Part shown: piece by piece, positions 63,117 to 64,000 of the stretch | Layout of the letters: each line of letters starts with the position of its first letter | Numbering within the stretch: the first letter of the stretch is position 1 | DNA from: JBAYST01 sp034932745 | GTDB lineage: Bacteria; Bacillota_I; Bacilli_A; RFN20; CAG-826 | Assembly (NCBI GenBank): GCA_034932745.1 | Contig: JAYFOJ010000002.1 | Coordinates: forward strand, 287,778-351,777 | Direction of reading: 5' to 3' | Length of the DNA stretch: 64,000 nucleotides | Made by a program: the position numbers and the translations under genes | Notes under the pieces: model-generated | Database searches by the model: none | The model's input: only the letters and a program-made list of their open reading frames with translations | Told to the model about the DNA's origin: nothing

Positions 63117-63961
63117 TCCGTGAACTAAGGCATAAATATAAACTAAAGGACTTGCTTGAAATATCCTCTCTCGGAAAATCTCTTTATTACTATTACTTCC
63201 GAAATGAAGATAAGCATAATAAACATGAGAAAACAGAGGAAATGATAGTCAATATTTTCAAAGAAAATAAGGGCAGGTATGGATATAGAAGAATAGTCTA
63301 CGCTTTAAGAAATGAATACGGTCTTATAGTCAACCATAAATTAGTTAGAAAAATCATGAAGAAATATGGTCTAGTTTATAAGGCTAGAAGGCATAGGAAA
63401 TATTCTTCATATCGAGGCACTGTTGGTAAGATTGCCCCTAATGTTCTAAGAAGGAAATTCGCCGCTGATGCGCCGTTCCAAAAATGGGCAACAGATATTA
63501 CTGAATTCAACATAAATGGTTCCAAAATATATTTATCTCCTATCATTGATATGTATAACGAAGAAATCATTTCTTATTCGATAAGTACATCGCCAAACAT
63601 GAATCTTGTTCTCGATATGTTGGAGAAGGCATTCAAAAAGCTTCCACCACATCAAAAATTAATTCTACACTCGGATCAGGGATGGCATTATCAACACCCA
63701 GAGTATCAAGCTCGTTTAAGACATCGGGGAATAACCCAATCAATGTCCAGAAAAGGAAACTGCCTAGACAACTCAGTCATGGAGAACTTCTTTGGTAAGA
63801 TGAAGATGGAAACAATCTATCTTTATCACATTAGGTCAATGTCTGAGATGATTGATGAAATCAATAAATACATTTCTTATTACAATTTCTATCGCATAAA
63901 AGAAAAACTGGGAGGTTATAGCCCAGTCGATTATAGAAAAATGAATCAGAACAATTTATAG
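63098..63961 (+). CDS. IS3-family transposase OrfB (DDE integrase), by -1 frameshift
   Basis: The integrase part, expressed as an OrfAB fusion by -1 frameshifting at A7 near 63092-63098. From the slip it reads REVYQVVRELRHKYKLKD and then SSLGKSLYYYYF, the IS150-type start. The catalytic DDE residues are D in WATDITEF, D in LHSDQGWHY, and E in DNSVMENFFG. A TTG at 63152 could give a shorter product but the frameshift is the usual mode. Confidence 0.9.
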   Translation, partial: REVYQVVRELRHKYKLKDLLEISSLGKSLYYYYFRNEDKHNKHEKTEEMIVNIFKENKGRYGYRRIVYALRNEYGLIVNHKLVRKIMKKYGLVYKARRHRKYSSYRGTVGKIAPNVLRRKFAADAPFQKWATDITEFNINGSKIYLSPIIDMYNEEIISYSISTSPNMNLVLDMLEKAFKKLPPHQKLILHSDQGWHYQHPEYQARLRHRGITQSMSRKGNCLDNSVMENFFGKMKMETIYLYHIRSMSEMIDEINKYISYYNFYRIKEKLGGYSPVDYRKMNQNNL

Positions 63962-64000
63962 TTAATTAAAATAGGTCCAATTTCTGGGGCGCACTACAAA

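Larger units (their letters stand above)
62553..63998 (+). mobile_element. IS3-family insertion sequence (IS150 group)
   Basis: Element with imperfect terminal inverted repeats: the left end TGATGTGAGCCCC and the right end (reverse strand) TGTAGTGCGCCCC, about 22 of 30 matching over the arms. It carries orfA and orfB joined by a -1 frameshift. The intact element would be 62671-63998; the outer 118 bp is an extra copy of its left end. The right end is at the window edge, so its target duplication cannot be seen. It borders the defence operon. Confidence 0.85.

Noticed and set aside
63152..63961. OrfB of the IS as an independent gene starting at TTG 63152
   Set aside because: The IS150-type conserved start lies upstream in the same frame and continues back to the A7 slip site, so the frameshift fusion is the better model.
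1..64000. TGA read as tryptophan (Mycoplasma-type code)
   Set aside because: Recognised genes use TGG for tryptophan and end at TGA (rnfD, the 35.4 kb membrane protein), and no conserved gene is interrupted by TGA.

Overview
This is a low-GC bacterial chromosome segment that reads as Bacillota, most likely class Bacilli close to the Mollicutes/Erysipelotrichales branch (uncultured RF39-type lineages are plausible). The gene order prfA-prmC-tsaC-rpiB and dnaX-ybaB-recR-tmk-holB-ricT-rsmI is typical of Bacilli, Shine-Dalgarno sites are GGAGG-like, and the window carries lipoproteins, a YfhO protein and a ComFA fragment. TGA is used as a stop (for example at the ends of rnfD and of the 35.4 kb small membrane protein), so the standard bacterial code applies. 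No tRNA, rRNA or CRISPR array was seen.

Layout. 0-3.3 kb (minus): start of comFA, then the prfA operon. 3.4-9.5 kb (plus): replication, repair and nucleotide operon from dnaX to rsmI. 9.5-14.3 kb (minus): homospermidine synthase and a YfhO-type membrane glycosyltransferase. 14.4-16.2 kb: typA. 16.2-22.9 kb (minus): two PII-like proteins with a duplicated DUF1538 membrane protein, an RluA-type pseudouridine synthase, a membrane protein, a lipoprotein phosphoesterase and a RimK-like ligase. 22.5-29.5 kb (minus): an Rnf ferredoxin:NAD oxidoreductase operon (rnfC-D-G-E-A, a small Cys protein, a very short rnfB), followed by apbE, a NusG-II protein and a Gx transporter. 29.5-31.2 kb: a PAP2 phosphatase and a GT2 glycosyltransferase. 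31.2-41.3 kb (plus): FGGY kinase, preT-preA, ATP-grasp, cold-shock protein, MATE, GT4 and ArsB/SLC13-type transporter. 41.3-50.2 kb: a mixed accessory stretch with a zinc-ribbon membrane protein, a large SF1 helicase-nuclease, UDP-glucose dehydrogenase, a second MATE, an MGMT-like protein and a BIG2 lipoprotein.

50.3-62.5 kb (minus) is a compact defence island. A DpnII-type restriction-modification operon (dpnM-dpnA-dpnB, GATC) leads straight into a 907-residue unrecognised protein, a 1707-residue DEAH helicase with a DUF1998-like C-terminus and a NERD-nuclease/SF1 helicase. The pair of unknown protein plus giant helicase resembles Druantia type III (DruH-DruE) in order and size. The order and near-absence of gaps suggest one transcript in which modification, restriction and a helicase-based system are co-expressed. 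It is bordered on the right by an IS3-family (IS150-like) element whose left end is tandemly duplicated (118 bp).

Across the window several genes have a -10 hexamer only 6-11 nt before the start codon and no Shine-Dalgarno, which suggests leaderless transcripts. All functions are read from sequence motifs and memory of families; no database search was run.
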